DNA of 64,000 bases from Crassaminicella thermophila (GTDB lineage: Bacteria; Bacillota; Clostridia; Peptostreptococcales; Thermotaleaceae), in the NCBI RefSeq assembly GCF_008152325.1, contig NZ_CP042243.1, positions 62,001-126,000 of the forward strand, in the 5' to 3' direction. Numbering within the stretch: the first letter of the stretch is position 1; every line of letters begins with the position of its first letter. Positions 8,036 to 17,256 of the stretch are shown here, piece by piece. The notes under the pieces were generated by a model, which searched no databases, was not told the DNA's origin, and saw only the letters and a program-made list of their open reading frames with translations. The position numbers and the translations under genes were made by a program.

Positions 8036-8917
8036 GTGGATCATCAGAAAATATCGATATTAATAGAGGCTTTGCCTTATATTAAAAAATTTAGAGGAAA
8101 AACTTTTGTAATTAAATATGGCGGAAGTATTATGAAAAATATTGATGCCAAAAAAGCTTTTATAGAAGATGTAGTGCTTTTAAAGCTTGTAGGGATTAAC
8201 ATTGTTATTGTTCATGGAGGAGGTCCGCATATTTCAAACTGGTTGAATAAATTGGATATTCAGACAGAATTTATAAAAGGGCTAAGGGTTACAGATGAAA
8301 AAATAATGGAAATAGTAGAAATGGTTCTTTCAGGAAATGTGAATAAATCAATTACTGCAGATTTATGCAAACATGGTATTCATGCAGTTGGGATCAGTGG
8401 AAGAGATAATAATCTTATTGAAGCAACGAAAAAATATTTATATGAAGAAAATGAAAAAATAGATATAGGTTATGTAGGAGAAGTTGTATCCGTAAATGGA
8501 AAAATTTTAATGGATTTGTTAGAACGATCTTATTTACCTGTAATATCACCAATTGGATGTGATAAGGAGGGGAATGTTTATAATATAAATGCAGATTATG
8601 TAGCATCTTCAGTGAGTGCTGTTTTAAAAGCAGAAAAATTAATATTATTAACAGATGTAGCAGGACTTTATAAAGATATTGATGATTCTTCAAGCTTTAT
8701 TTCAAGTACAAATGCAGAAGAAATAAGAGAGTATATGCAAAAAGGGATTATCAAAGGTGGAATGATTCCTAAAATGGAATGTTGTATAGAAGCTATAGAA
8801 AATGGAACAAAAAATGTGCATCTTATTGATGGAAGAGAAGCTCATAGTTTATTATTAGAGATTTTTACAAATGACGGAATGGGAACTATGATAAAAGGAG
8901 GAAAGTATAATGGGTAA
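8036..8917 (+). CDS. argB: acetylglutamate kinase
   Basis: Amino-acid kinase of 293 residues that phosphorylates N-acetylglutamate. It shows KYGGSIM near residue 30, VHGGGPHIS near residue 63 and LTDVAGLY for the nucleotide/substrate lobes. I choose GTG 8036, behind GGAAGGGG, because the product then begins VDHQKISILIEALPYIKKF like other ArgB proteins; an in-frame ATG at 7973 would add 21 atypical residues overlapping the ARG-box-like sequence. It overlaps argD by 8 bases (ATGGGTAA), indicating coupled translation. ArgB is commonly the arginine feedback point in the cyclic pathway. Confidence 0.93.
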   Translation: MDHQKISILIEALPYIKKFRGKTFVIKYGGSIMKNIDAKKAFIEDVVLLKLVGINIVIVHGGGPHISNWLNKLDIQTEFIKGLRVTDEKIMEIVEMVLSGNVNKSITADLCKHGIHAVGISGRDNNLIEATKKYLYEENEKIDIGYVGEVVSVNGKILMDLLERSYLPVISPIGCDKEGNVYNINADYVASSVSAVLKAEKLILLTDVAGLYKDIDDSSSFISSTNAEEIREYMQKGIIKGGMIPKMECCIEAIENGTKNVHLIDGREAHSLLLEIFTNDGMGTMIKGGKYNG

Positions 8918-10073
8918 AAACAATATTATGAATACCTATGCAAGATTTGATGTGATATTTGAAAAGGGTTTCGGAAGCAAAGTATGGGATATAGAGGGAA
9001 AAGAATATATTGATTTTGTTTCTGGTGTTGCTGTTAATTGTTTAGGGCATAGTCATAAAGCTATTACAAAAGCTTTAAGTGAGCAAAGTGAAAATTTAAT
9101 CCATATTTCAAATTTATATTGGAATACAAATCAATTTAAATTAGCTAAAAAATTAGTAGATCTTAGTGATCATGATCAGGTATTTTTTTGTAATAGTGGA
9201 ACAGAAGCAGTAGAAACGGGATTAAAATTAGCAAGAAAGTATGGAAAAATGAAGAATAATAATAAAAATACAATCCTTTATATGAAAAATTCATTTCATG
9301 GAAGAACTCTTGGGGCTTTAGCAGTGACAGGGCAAGAAAAATATCAAAAAGATTTCTTGCCTTTGATGGAGGGGTTTGATAGTGTAAATTTTAATGATAT
9401 AGAGGACTTAGAAAAAAAGATAAATGAAAATACTTGTGCTGTTATTATTGAGCCGATTCAAGGAGAGGGAGGAATAATAAAAGCAGAAAAAGCGTTTTTA
9501 CAAAAAGCAAGAGAGCTTTGTAATAAATTTGATGCCCTGTTAATATTTGATGAAGTACAGTGTGGAATAGGAAGAGTTGGTACTTTATTTGCTTATCAAA
9601 GCTTTGGTGTGATTCCTGATGTGATTTGCATGGCAAAAGGATTAGGAGGAGGATTTCCAATAGGGGCAGTAATTGCAAAAAAGAAAGCTGCAATTGCTTT
9701 TGTACCAGGAGATCATGGATGTACCTTTGGAGGAAGTCCCTTAGCTTGTGCTGTATCACTGGCAGTATTAGAAGAGTTAGTAGATAAAGGAATTATCAAT
9801 AAAGTGAATGAAAAGAGTAAATATTTTGTGGATAAGCTAGAAGAATTAAAATGCAAATATGATGTTATTGAAAGTATTCAAGGAATTGGACTGATGTTAG
9901 GGATTAAGGTGAAAAAAGAACCTAAAAATATTGTAAATAAATGTTTTGAAAAAGGATTATTACTTGTAGGTGCAGGAAAAGATGTGGTGAGAATTCTGCC
10001 TCCTCTTAATGTTTTGGAGGAAGAAATTGATAAAGCAGTAACCATATTAGAGGAAGTTTTAGATAACAATTAA
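8910..10073 (+). CDS. argD: acetylornithine aminotransferase
   Basis: A 387-residue class III PLP aminotransferase converting N-acetylglutamate semialdehyde to N-acetylornithine. Key signatures are FCNSGTEAVETGLKLARKY, HGRTLGAL, EPIQGEGGI, FDEVQCGIGR and the PLP lysine in MAKGLGGGFPIGA near residue 243, followed by HGCTFGGSPLACA. It is the second gene of argB-argD. Full length compared with the family. No terminator is obvious directly after it; the PyrR leader of carA starts about 30 bases downstream. Confidence 0.95.
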   Translation: MGKNNIMNTYARFDVIFEKGFGSKVWDIEGKEYIDFVSGVAVNCLGHSHKAITKALSEQSENLIHISNLYWNTNQFKLAKKLVDLSDHDQVFFCNSGTEAVETGLKLARKYGKMKNNNKNTILYMKNSFHGRTLGALAVTGQEKYQKDFLPLMEGFDSVNFNDIEDLEKKINENTCAVIIEPIQGEGGIIKAEKAFLQKARELCNKFDALLIFDEVQCGIGRVGTLFAYQSFGVIPDVICMAKGLGGGFPIGAVIAKKKAAIAFVPGDHGCTFGGSPLACAVSLAVLEELVDKGIINKVNEKSKYFVDKLEELKCKYDVIESIQGIGLMLGIKVKKEPKNIVNKCFEKGLLLVGAGKDVVRILPPLNVLEEEIDKAVTILEEVLDNN

Positions 10074-10099
10074 AACAATAATCGTGAAAAAACTGGTAT

Positions 10100-10129
10100 T
10101 TGACATACCTATAAAAAATATGGTATTAT
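10100..10129 (+). promoter_or_regulatory. sigma-A promoter for the carAB leader
   Basis: TTGACA (10100-10105) and TATTAT (10124-10129) with an 18-bp spacer lie just after argD and before the PyrR-type leader. Confidence 0.75.
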
Positions 10130-10155
10130 ATAGTGAAAATAAAATAAGTACCTTT

Positions 10156-10277
10156 AAATCGGTCCAGAGAGGCTGAAAAGGATGTGATAAAGAAGATTCA
10201 CATAAATTTTTATTTGTGGTGAACCGTGTTCTTTGTGTGTAAAAAACAGACCTTTTGCCTCTGGCAAAAGGTTTTTT
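10156..10277 (+). promoter_or_regulatory. PyrR-binding attenuator in the carAB leader
   Basis: The leader contains AATCGGTCCAGAGAGGCTG (10157-10175), matching the PyrR-bound anti-antiterminator consensus (TCCAGAGAGGCT), followed by a strong terminator CCTTTTGCC/GGCAAAAGG plus T6 (10251-10277). In Firmicutes, PyrR with UMP binds this hairpin and favours termination, so carAB transcription should fall when pyrimidines are plentiful. Between this terminator and carA there are 300 more AT-rich bases. Confidence 0.85.
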
Positions 10278-10484
10278 ATTATATAAATATAAAAACACAG
10301 TGTAAATATATACAATGCAAAGCATAAGTATAAATTGCTAGCATAGTATAAATATAAAATTACAAATAATGTAATTTAAAGATAAACTATAGTAAAAAGT
10401 AAGATAATAACTAATATACAGGATATAAAAAGTTAATATAAAAGTATAGATATATATTTAAAGGAAAAATTTTTTAAAATTGAT

Positions 10485-10518
10485 TGAATAATTATATATA
10501 ATTATGTATAATTATTAA
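10485..10518 (+). promoter_or_regulatory. tandem ARG-box-like sites upstream of carA
   Basis: TGAATAATTATATA (10485-10498) and TGTATAATTATTAA (10505-10518) are spaced 20 bp apart, about the one-box-plus-gap spacing of paired ArgR operators. They lie downstream of the PyrR terminator and 60 bp before carA. The rest of 10284-10484 is AT-rich with no gene or clear structure. Confidence 0.4.
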
Positions 10519-10578
10519 TAAAAACTATGAACAACTTTGTTTAATTATAAATAAAAGAAAAATATGGAGGGGTGCAAA

Positions 10579-11658
10579 ATGAATGGAATATTATATCTAG
10601 AAGACGGAACGGTATATAAAGGAAAAGGGTTTGGGAAAGTAGGTACCTCTGTAGGAGAATTAGTGTTTAATACTTCTATTACAGGATATCAAGAAATTTT
10701 AACAGATCCATCTTATGCAGGGCAAATTATCACCATGACATATCCTTTGATAGGAAATTATGGGGTAAATAATGAGGAAAGTGAATCTTCTAAAGTATAT
10801 GCCAAAGGATTTGTTACAAAATCTATCAGTAAAACCCCTTCTAATTATATGAGCGAAAAGTCACTAGAAGATATGCTTAAAGATATGGGAGTAGTAGGGG
10901 TTTGTGATGTAGATACAAGAAGCATTACAAAGAGAATTAGAAATCAAGGAGCTTTAAAATGCATTATATCTAATGAAAATCTTTCTATAAAAGAATTAGA
11001 GGATATTTTAAAAAAATCTTCATTAAAAGAAGATTGGATGAAAAGTGCTGGAACGGATAAAGTTTTTCATATACCTGGAACAGGGCCTAAAATTGCTGTA
11101 ATGGATTTTGGAATAAAGAGAAATATTATAAACAATCTAAAGTATAGAGGATGTGATATTACTGTATTCCCTTACTATACAACCTATGATGAGATCATGA
11201 ATTTAAACCCTGATGGGGTACTTCTTAGCAATGGACCTGGAAACCCTGAAGCAGCTATAGAAGGAATAGAAACAGTAAAGAAAATAATACAAAAGGTACC
11301 TACCTTTGGGATTTGTATGGGACATCAAGTATTAGCTTTAGCAGTAGGGGGAAGTACCTACAAGATGAAGTACGGGCACAGAGGAGGAAATCATGGGGTT
11401 TATGATATTCACAAAGACAGAGCCTATATTACTTCTCAAAACCATGGATATGCAGTGGACCGAAAGAGCGTAGAAGATAAAGGAATGGAAATTACACATA
11501 TTAATCTAAATGATGATACAGTAGAGGGGATGCAACATAAGGAACTTCCAGTTTTTTCTGTACAATTCCATCCGGAAGGAGCACCAGGGCCAACGGATTC
11601 TACTTATCTATTTGATAAGTTTATAGACCAATTAAAGGAGGATAAAAAATGCCTATAG
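10579..11658 (+). CDS. carA: carbamoyl-phosphate synthase small (glutaminase) subunit
   Basis: The 359-residue subunit hydrolyses glutamine and channels ammonia to CarB for carbamoyl phosphate, shared by arginine and pyrimidine synthesis. The N-terminal half shows NTSITGYQEILTDPSYAGQI; the GATase domain has the nucleophile Cys in GICMGHQVLAL near residue 246 and VQFHPEG near residue 328. Start is ATG 10579 behind GGAGGGG rather than the in-frame ATG 15 bases upstream, which overlaps that SD. Overlaps carB by 10 bases. Preceded by a PyrR attenuator and ARG-box-like sites. Confidence 0.96.
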   Translation: MNGILYLEDGTVYKGKGFGKVGTSVGELVFNTSITGYQEILTDPSYAGQIITMTYPLIGNYGVNNEESESSKVYAKGFVTKSISKTPSNYMSEKSLEDMLKDMGVVGVCDVDTRSITKRIRNQGALKCIISNENLSIKELEDILKKSSLKEDWMKSAGTDKVFHIPGTGPKIAVMDFGIKRNIINNLKYRGCDITVFPYYTTYDEIMNLNPDGVLLSNGPGNPEAAIEGIETVKKIIQKVPTFGICMGHQVLALAVGGSTYKMKYGHRGGNHGVYDIHKDRAYITSQNHGYAVDRKSVEDKGMEITHINLNDDTVEGMQHKELPVFSVQFHPEGAPGPTDSTYLFDKFIDQLKEDKKCL

Positions 11659-14600
11659 ATAAAACGTTAAAAAAGGTGATGGTTATTGGTTCTGGACCAA
11701 TTATTATTGGTCAGGCAGCAGAGTTTGATTATTCAGGAACACAAGCATGCAAAGCTATAAAAGAAGAAGGAATAGAAACAATTCTTGTCAATAGCAATCC
11801 TGCTACCATTATGACGGATACAAATGTAGCAGATAGGGTATATATAGAACCTTTAAATGTAGAAAGCTTAGAAAAAATTATAGAAAAAGAAAGACCTGAT
11901 GGAATTTTAGCTGGTTTTGGAGGCCAGACAGGATTGAATTTGGCAATGAACCTAAAAGAAATGGGAATATTAGATAAGTACGGTGTAAGATTATTAGGTA
12001 CAGATAGTGAAACTATAAAAAAGGCAGAAGATCGAGAGGCTTTCAAAGAGCTTATGCTTGAAATTGGAGAGCCCATTCCTATGAGTATTATTGCAACAAA
12101 GATAGAGGAATGTGAAGAATTCGTTGATCGTTATGGATATCCTGTAATAATAAGACCAGCTTATACACTAGGCGGAACGGGTGGAGGAATTGCAAACAAT
12201 CATGAAGAGCTTCTTGAAATTTGCCAAAAAGGAATAGAAAACAGTCCTATTGGACAAATACTTTTAGAGCAAAGTGTAGCAGGATGGAAAGAAATTGAAT
12301 ATGAAGTGATAAGAGATAAAAAAGACAATTGTATCATTATATGTAACATGGAAAATATGGACCCTGTAGGGATCCATACAGGGGATAGTATTGTTGTTGC
12401 ACCTTCACAAACACTAAGAGATAAAGAATACCAGATGCTAAGACAGGCGTCTATAAAAATTATAAGAAGTTTAAAGATTGAAGGTGGCTGTAACATTCAA
12501 TTTGCACTAGATCCAAAAAGTAATAATTATATTGTTATAGAAGTAAATCCAAGGGTAAGTAGATCGAGTGCTCTAGCATCGAAGGCTGCGGGTTATCCTA
12601 TAGCAAAGATCGCAGCAAAGATTGGAATAGGCTTTAGCTTAGATGAGCTTAAAAATTATGTAACTAAGAATTCTAGTGCATGCTTTGAACCAGCATTAGA
12701 TTATATTGTAGTGAAATTTCCAAAGTGGCCTTTTGATAAGTTTAGTAAAGCATCAAGAACCCTTGGAACGCAGATGAAAGCAACAGGAGAAGTAATGTCA
12801 ATTAGTAGAACTTTTGAAAGTGCACTTCTTAAGGCAATAACCTCTCTAGAGGGTAAGTTTACAGGATTGAGAATGTTTTCTATTATGGATATGAGTAAAG
12901 ATGAATTATATGAAAAAATTAAAAAGTGTGATGATGAGAGAATATTTGCACTTGCAGATGCTTTAAGAAGGGGAATATCAGTAAAAGAGTTGCATGAAAT
13001 TACTAAAATAGATCCATGGTTCTTAAATGGTGTAAAAAATATCATAGAAATGGAAAAGAGGTTGCAAAAAGAAAAAATTGATGAAAAATTACTTTATGAA
13101 GCAGAAGCAATGGGTTTTACGGATAAAGAAATTTGTGATTTAACAGGGTTTGATCGAAATGAATTAGGTGAGATTCTAAAAGATAATATTGGTCCTGTGT
13201 ATAAAATGGTAGATACTTGTAGTGGGGAATTTGAAGCACAAACTCCTTATTACTACTCATGTTATGAAGAGGAAGATGAAAATATAATATCTGATAAGAA
13301 AAAGATTTTGGTTATTGGTTCTGGACCTATCAGAATTGGTCAAGGAATAGAATTTGATTACTGTTGTGTTCATGGGGTATGGGCAATCAAAGAAGCGGGA
13401 TATGAGTCAATTATTATGAACAATAACCCAGAAACAGTAAGTACAGATTTTGATACAGCAGATAAGCTTTATTTTGAATCATTATATATAGATGATGTGA
13501 TGAATGTAGTCAGAAACGAAAAACCAGAGGGTGTGATTCTCCAATTAGGAGGACAGACTTCTGTGAATTTAGCGCCAAAACTTTACGAAAGAGGTGTAAA
13601 TATCCTAGGAACATCTTATCAATCAATGGACATAGCAGAAGATAGAGATAAATTTAGAAGCTTCCTAGAAAAATTGGAGATTCCTAGTCCTATGGGAAAA
13701 GCTGTTACAAGTATAGAAGAAGCATTAGAGACGGTAGAGGAATTAGGATATCCAGTAGTAGTTAGGCCTTCTTATGTAATAGGTGGTCGTGCAATGCAGG
13801 TGGTTTATGACCAAGCAGGGTTAGAAAGTTATTTACAAGAAGCGGTAAATCTATCTAAAAAATATCCTGTACTGATTGATAAATATGTTAAGGGTACTGA
13901 AATTGAAGTAGATGCAATAGCAGATGGAGAAGATATACTAATTCCTGGAATTATGGAACACGTAGAAAAGACAGGGGTACATTCTGGAGACAGTATTACA
14001 ATATATCCATACGTAACCTTAGGGAAAGATACAGTAGAAAAATTGGTAGATTATACGAAAAAAATTGCTAAAGAGTTAAGTATCATTGGACTCGTAAACA
14101 TTCAGTACGTATTTGATGGAGAAGATATATATGTAATAGAAGTAAATCCAAGGGCATCAAGAACTGTTCCGATTTTAAGTAAAGTGACAGGTGTACCAAT
14201 GGTGAAATTAGCGGTAGATGCCATGTTAGGTAAAAAATTAAAAGATACTTCTTATGGAACAGGGCTAATGAAAGAGAAAAAATTATACGCTGTAAAAGTT
14301 CCTGTATTTTCAGGAGAAAAACTTACAGATGTAGATATGAATTTAGGACCAGAAATGAAGTCTACAGGAGAAGTACTAGGAATTGATACAAATTTAGATA
14401 AAGCTATATATAAAGGATTTAGAGCTTCAGGAATTAAAATTCCTACAGAAGGTGCTATATATGTTTCATTAAGGGCTGTAGACAAAGAAGAAGGACTAGA
14501 GATAATAAAAGATTATGTAGATTTGGGATTCAAACTGTATGGTTCTGTTGGTACAGCTGACTTTCTAAATAAAAACAATGTTTCTTGTGAAACTATTCCA

Positions 14601-14834
14601 CTGTATGAAGTTGAAAAGCGTATTGCAGATGGAACTATCAATATGATGATAAATACGCCTACAAGAGGGAATAATAAATACAGTTTAGGATTTAGAATAA
14701 GAAGAAAAATGAGCGAGCATCGATTACCTATATTTACTTGTATAGATACAGCAAGAATATTTAAAATAGCTATTGATATTAAAAAGAGTAAAGAAGAGAT
14801 TGATTATAAGACAATTGATCAATATTTAGCTTAA
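11649..14834 (+). CDS. carB: carbamoyl-phosphate synthase large subunit
   Basis: A 1061-residue tandem ATP-grasp enzyme. The two homologous halves each begin with a nucleotide motif (VMVIGSGPIIIGQAAEFDYSG near residue 10 and LVIGSGPIRIGQGIEFDYC near residue 553). Each carries a glycine-rich ATP-grasp loop (RPAYTLGGTGGG in the first, RPSYVIGGRAMQVV in the second), and the C-terminal MGS-like allosteric domain (about residues 935-1061) ends the protein. It assembles carbamoyl phosphate from bicarbonate, ammonia from CarA and two ATP. SD is GGAGG inside carA. Complete and unremarkable. Confidence 0.97.
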   Translation: MPIDKTLKKVMVIGSGPIIIGQAAEFDYSGTQACKAIKEEGIETILVNSNPATIMTDTNVADRVYIEPLNVESLEKIIEKERPDGILAGFGGQTGLNLAMNLKEMGILDKYGVRLLGTDSETIKKAEDREAFKELMLEIGEPIPMSIIATKIEECEEFVDRYGYPVIIRPAYTLGGTGGGIANNHEELLEICQKGIENSPIGQILLEQSVAGWKEIEYEVIRDKKDNCIIICNMENMDPVGIHTGDSIVVAPSQTLRDKEYQMLRQASIKIIRSLKIEGGCNIQFALDPKSNNYIVIEVNPRVSRSSALASKAAGYPIAKIAAKIGIGFSLDELKNYVTKNSSACFEPALDYIVVKFPKWPFDKFSKASRTLGTQMKATGEVMSISRTFESALLKAITSLEGKFTGLRMFSIMDMSKDELYEKIKKCDDERIFALADALRRGISVKELHEITKIDPWFLNGVKNIIEMEKRLQKEKIDEKLLYEAEAMGFTDKEICDLTGFDRNELGEILKDNIGPVYKMVDTCSGEFEAQTPYYYSCYEEEDENIISDKKKILVIGSGPIRIGQGIEFDYCCVHGVWAIKEAGYESIIMNNNPETVSTDFDTADKLYFESLYIDDVMNVVRNEKPEGVILQLGGQTSVNLAPKLYERGVNILGTSYQSMDIAEDRDKFRSFLEKLEIPSPMGKAVTSIEEALETVEELGYPVVVRPSYVIGGRAMQVVYDQAGLESYLQEAVNLSKKYPVLIDKYVKGTEIEVDAIADGEDILIPGIMEHVEKTGVHSGDSITIYPYVTLGKDTVEKLVDYTKKIAKELSIIGLVNIQYVFDGEDIYVIEVNPRASRTVPILSKVTGVPMVKLAVDAMLGKKLKDTSYGTGLMKEKKLYAVKVPVFSGEKLTDVDMNLGPEMKSTGEVLGIDTNLDKAIYKGFRASGIKIPTEGAIYVSLRAVDKEEGLEIIKDYVDLGFKLYGSVGTADFLNKNNVSCETIPLYEVEKRIADGTINMMINTPTRGNNKYSLGFRIRRKMSEHRLPIFTCIDTARIFKIAIDIKKSKEEIDYKTIDQYLA

Positions 14835-14839
14835 ATTTT

Positions 14840-14910
14840 ATAATTTCGAAAAATCCTAACGCACCTATTTATTTTTCAATTATAATAATTCTATTTTGTC
14901 TACAGCCTGA
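14840..14910. repeat. short copy of the noncoding repeat found after serA
   Basis: GAAAAATCCTAACGCA (14848-14863) and ATTCTATTTTGTCTACAG (14888-14905) recur in the same order at 17000-17015 and 17149-17166, where 133 bases separate them instead of 24. This copy therefore looks like an internally deleted version of the longer element, sitting directly after the carB stop. Confidence 0.65.
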
Positions 14911-14948
14911 TAATAAATAAATTTTTTATATAAAAAACATTTAAAGTG

Positions 14949-14977
14949 TTGACTTAATATATTATAAATAATATAAT
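14949..14977 (+). promoter_or_regulatory. sigma-A promoter of the serA T-box leader
   Basis: TTGACT (14949-14954), a 17-bp spacer and TATAAT (14972-14977). Confidence 0.8.
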
Positions 14978-15019
14978 AATTACAATTATAAAAAAATTCA
15001 ATTAAAAAACAAAAAGCTA

Positions 15020-15237
15020 TGAACGGTAGTAGTAAATAATGCTTTGTTTAAAGAGAGTCGATGGCTGGTGTGAATCGATAACAAAGGTTATTGAATCCGA
15101 CCGGAAGCTGTATAGGGGTAAAAAACCTATGCCGGGATTTCCCGTTATAATGAAAGAGGCTGTATATGCAGTAAAAAAAGGTGGCACCACGTGGATGTTA
15201 GATCCCCGTCCTTGATTTATTCAAGGACGGGTTTTTT
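15020..15237 (+). promoter_or_regulatory. T-box riboswitch, probably tRNA-Ser (specifier TCC)
   Basis: The leader folds a Stem I whose lower helix CGGT/ACCG and upper helix AATAA..CTTTGTT/AACAAAG.TTATT bracket GAATCCG, putting the specifier TCC at 15096-15098 followed by a purine. The antiterminator region has GGTGGCACC (15180-15188), and a strong terminator CCCGTCCTTGA/TCAAGGACGGG plus T6 follows (15205-15237). A serine codon fits the serA gene 70 bases downstream: uncharged tRNA-Ser should allow read-through and raise serine synthesis. Confidence 0.9.
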
Positions 15238-15308
15238 GATTGTTGTCTACATGTAGATTACTCCAAATACTTTGACTTATAAAAAATATAAAATTGGAGG
15301 AGATAGTC

Positions 15309-16901
15309 ATGGAAAATAGAAAAAAAGTGATTATTACAGAAAGAATAGATGAAGAAGGAATTAAGCTATTACAAAAACATTTAGATGTTGATGTATGTTT
15401 TAATATATCAAGAGAAGAATTATTAAAAAGAATACATGAATATGATGCTATTATTGTTAGAAGTGTAACGAAAGTAAATGAAGAGTTAATGAACCTTGCC
15501 ACAAAACTGAAAGTAGTAGGAAGAGCAGGAAATGGAACGGATAATATAGATATTCCAGCAGCAACACAAAGGGGTATTATTGTGGCGAATACGCCAGATA
15601 GTAATACTATGTCTGCAGCAGAACTTTCTATAGGACTTTTAATGGCTCAATCAAGAAATATTCCTCAAGCAAATGAATATATCAAAGGAGGAAAATGGGA
15701 GAGAAATAGATTTAAAGGAGTAGAACTTTATAATAAGACTTTAGGAATTATAGGACTTGGTAGAATAGGTTCTTTAGTTGCTACAAGAATGGCTGCTTTT
15801 GGTATGAAAGTAATTGCATATGATCCATATATATCTGATGAAAGATTTAAACGTTTTAATGTTGAGAAAAAGAATACATTAAAAGAATTAATAGAGGAAT
15901 CTGACTTTATTACTGTGCATACGCCAAAAACAAAAGAAACTTATGGAATGATTGGAGAAAGAGAAATTGAATGGATGAAACCAGGGGTAAGGCTTGTAAA
16001 TGCTGCAAGAGGAGGAATCATTAATGAAAAAGCCTTATTAGATGGGATTAAAAGTGGGAAAATTGCAAGTGCTGGACTAGATGTACACGAAGAAGAGCCT
16101 TGCTTTAATAATCCTTTGTTTGAGTTAGATAATGTAATTGTGACACCACATATTGGGGCAAGTACACTAGAAGCACAGGTTAATGTTGGGGTTACTGTAG
16201 CAGAGCAAGTAATTAATGCATTAAAAGGAGAAATTGTCCCAAATGCAGTAAATTTACCTACAATGCATAGAGATGAATTGGCAGTTATGAAGCCATATAT
16301 TGAACTAATGGAGAAATTAGGGAAGCTTTATTATCAGCTTTATCAAGATCCAATTGAGCATGTAAATGTTGATTATTGGGGAAGCATTGCAAAGCAAGAT
16401 ACAGAAATGAGTACCATTGCTTTTATAAAAGGATTGCTAGAACCAGTAGTAGAAGATAAGGTGAATTACATCAATGCTATGCTTTTAGCAGAACAAAGAG
16501 GGATAGGTATAGAACAAAGAAAAATGAAAGAAAACTATAATGGATATACAGATTATATTGAAATAAAGATAGTAACAAAAGAAAAAACTTTTGTTATTGC
16601 AGGAAACTTATCTTCAAAACGAGAAGGAAGACTTGTGAAGATTGAAGGATATGAAGTGGATGTAAATCCAAGCAAGTATATGTTATTTATAAAAAATATG
16701 GATGTTCCTGGTGTAATTGGACATATTGGTATGATTCTAGGAGAAGAAAATATAAATGTTGCAACTATGCAAGTAGGTAGAAATGCAAGAGGAGAACAAG
16801 CATTGATGATTCTAACAATTGATGATGAAGTATTAGAGAAGAGTTTAGAAAAGTTAATGCAGACAGAAAATGTATTATGGGCAAAAGGTGTAAAGCTATA
16901 A
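15309..16901 (+). CDS. serA: D-3-phosphoglycerate dehydrogenase
   Basis: A 530-residue long-form SerA, the committed step of serine synthesis (3-phosphoglycerate to phosphohydroxypyruvate, NAD). Substrate domain starts KVIITERIDEEG; VGRAGNGTDNID, the Rossmann motif TLGIIGLGRIGSLVA and the catalytic HIGAST (after VNAARGGIINE) are present. After about residue 315 comes the intervening ASB domain and a C-terminal ACT domain (KNMDVPGVIGHIGMILGEENINVATMQVGR), normally the serine-binding part. ATG 15309 with GGAGGAG 6 bases upstream is preferred to an upstream TTG. Controlled by the T-box leader. Confidence 0.95.
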   Translation: MENRKKVIITERIDEEGIKLLQKHLDVDVCFNISREELLKRIHEYDAIIVRSVTKVNEELMNLATKLKVVGRAGNGTDNIDIPAATQRGIIVANTPDSNTMSAAELSIGLLMAQSRNIPQANEYIKGGKWERNRFKGVELYNKTLGIIGLGRIGSLVATRMAAFGMKVIAYDPYISDERFKRFNVEKKNTLKELIEESDFITVHTPKTKETYGMIGEREIEWMKPGVRLVNAARGGIINEKALLDGIKSGKIASAGLDVHEEEPCFNNPLFELDNVIVTPHIGASTLEAQVNVGVTVAEQVINALKGEIVPNAVNLPTMHRDELAVMKPYIELMEKLGKLYYQLYQDPIEHVNVDYWGSIAKQDTEMSTIAFIKGLLEPVVEDKVNYINAMLLAEQRGIGIEQRKMKENYNGYTDYIEIKIVTKEKTFVIAGNLSSKREGRLVKIEGYEVDVNPSKYMLFIKNMDVPGVIGHIGMILGEENINVATMQVGRNARGEQALMILTIDDEVLEKSLEKLMQTENVLWAKGVKL

Positions 16902-16907
16902 AAAATA

Positions 16908-17188
16908 AAAGCCAGTTTTGGCTTTGTGCTTATCTATCAATGAACTGAAAAATAACGCTTATAAACAAATCTTTAGAGAAAACTAAGATTCATAATTTAG
17001 AAAAATCCTAACGCATTTAATCAAGACGTCCTGTCTTGTAGGATGCTGGCTTAGCGTCCATGCTAAGCCTACGGATTTTTCTGAAATTTTTCATCAAGTT
17101 TTCTTTACTAAAGCTTTGTAATTATTCGCTTTTATTTTTTATTCATAAATTCTATTTTGTCTACAGTCTGAAAGCCAGTTTTGGCTTT
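16908..17188. repeat. noncoding hairpin element flanked by an 18-bp duplication, inserted in the serA terminator
   Basis: AAAGCCAGTTTTGGCTTT occurs at 16908-16925 and 17171-17188, flanking 245 bases. The repeat is itself a small hairpin, and the second copy runs into TTATTTTTT like the original serA terminator. The enclosed segment has imperfect inverted arms of about 70 bases (for instance AGAAAAATCC near 17000 versus GGATTTTTCT near 17083) around a smaller hairpin GCTTAG/CTAAGC. Motifs at both ends recur at 14840-14910. This looks like a MITE-type insertion with target duplication. No gene lies between serA and 17257. Confidence 0.7.
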
Positions 17189-17256
17189 TATTTTTTGTAA
17201 ATAATTAGAGGTTTAGTATAATATAGTTAATTAAGAATGTTCTTAGGGGGTATAAA

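Noticed and set aside
12200-13045. Antisense ORFs inside carB (and similar ones elsewhere)
   Set aside because: They are shadows of strong conserved genes, without SD or family resemblance.
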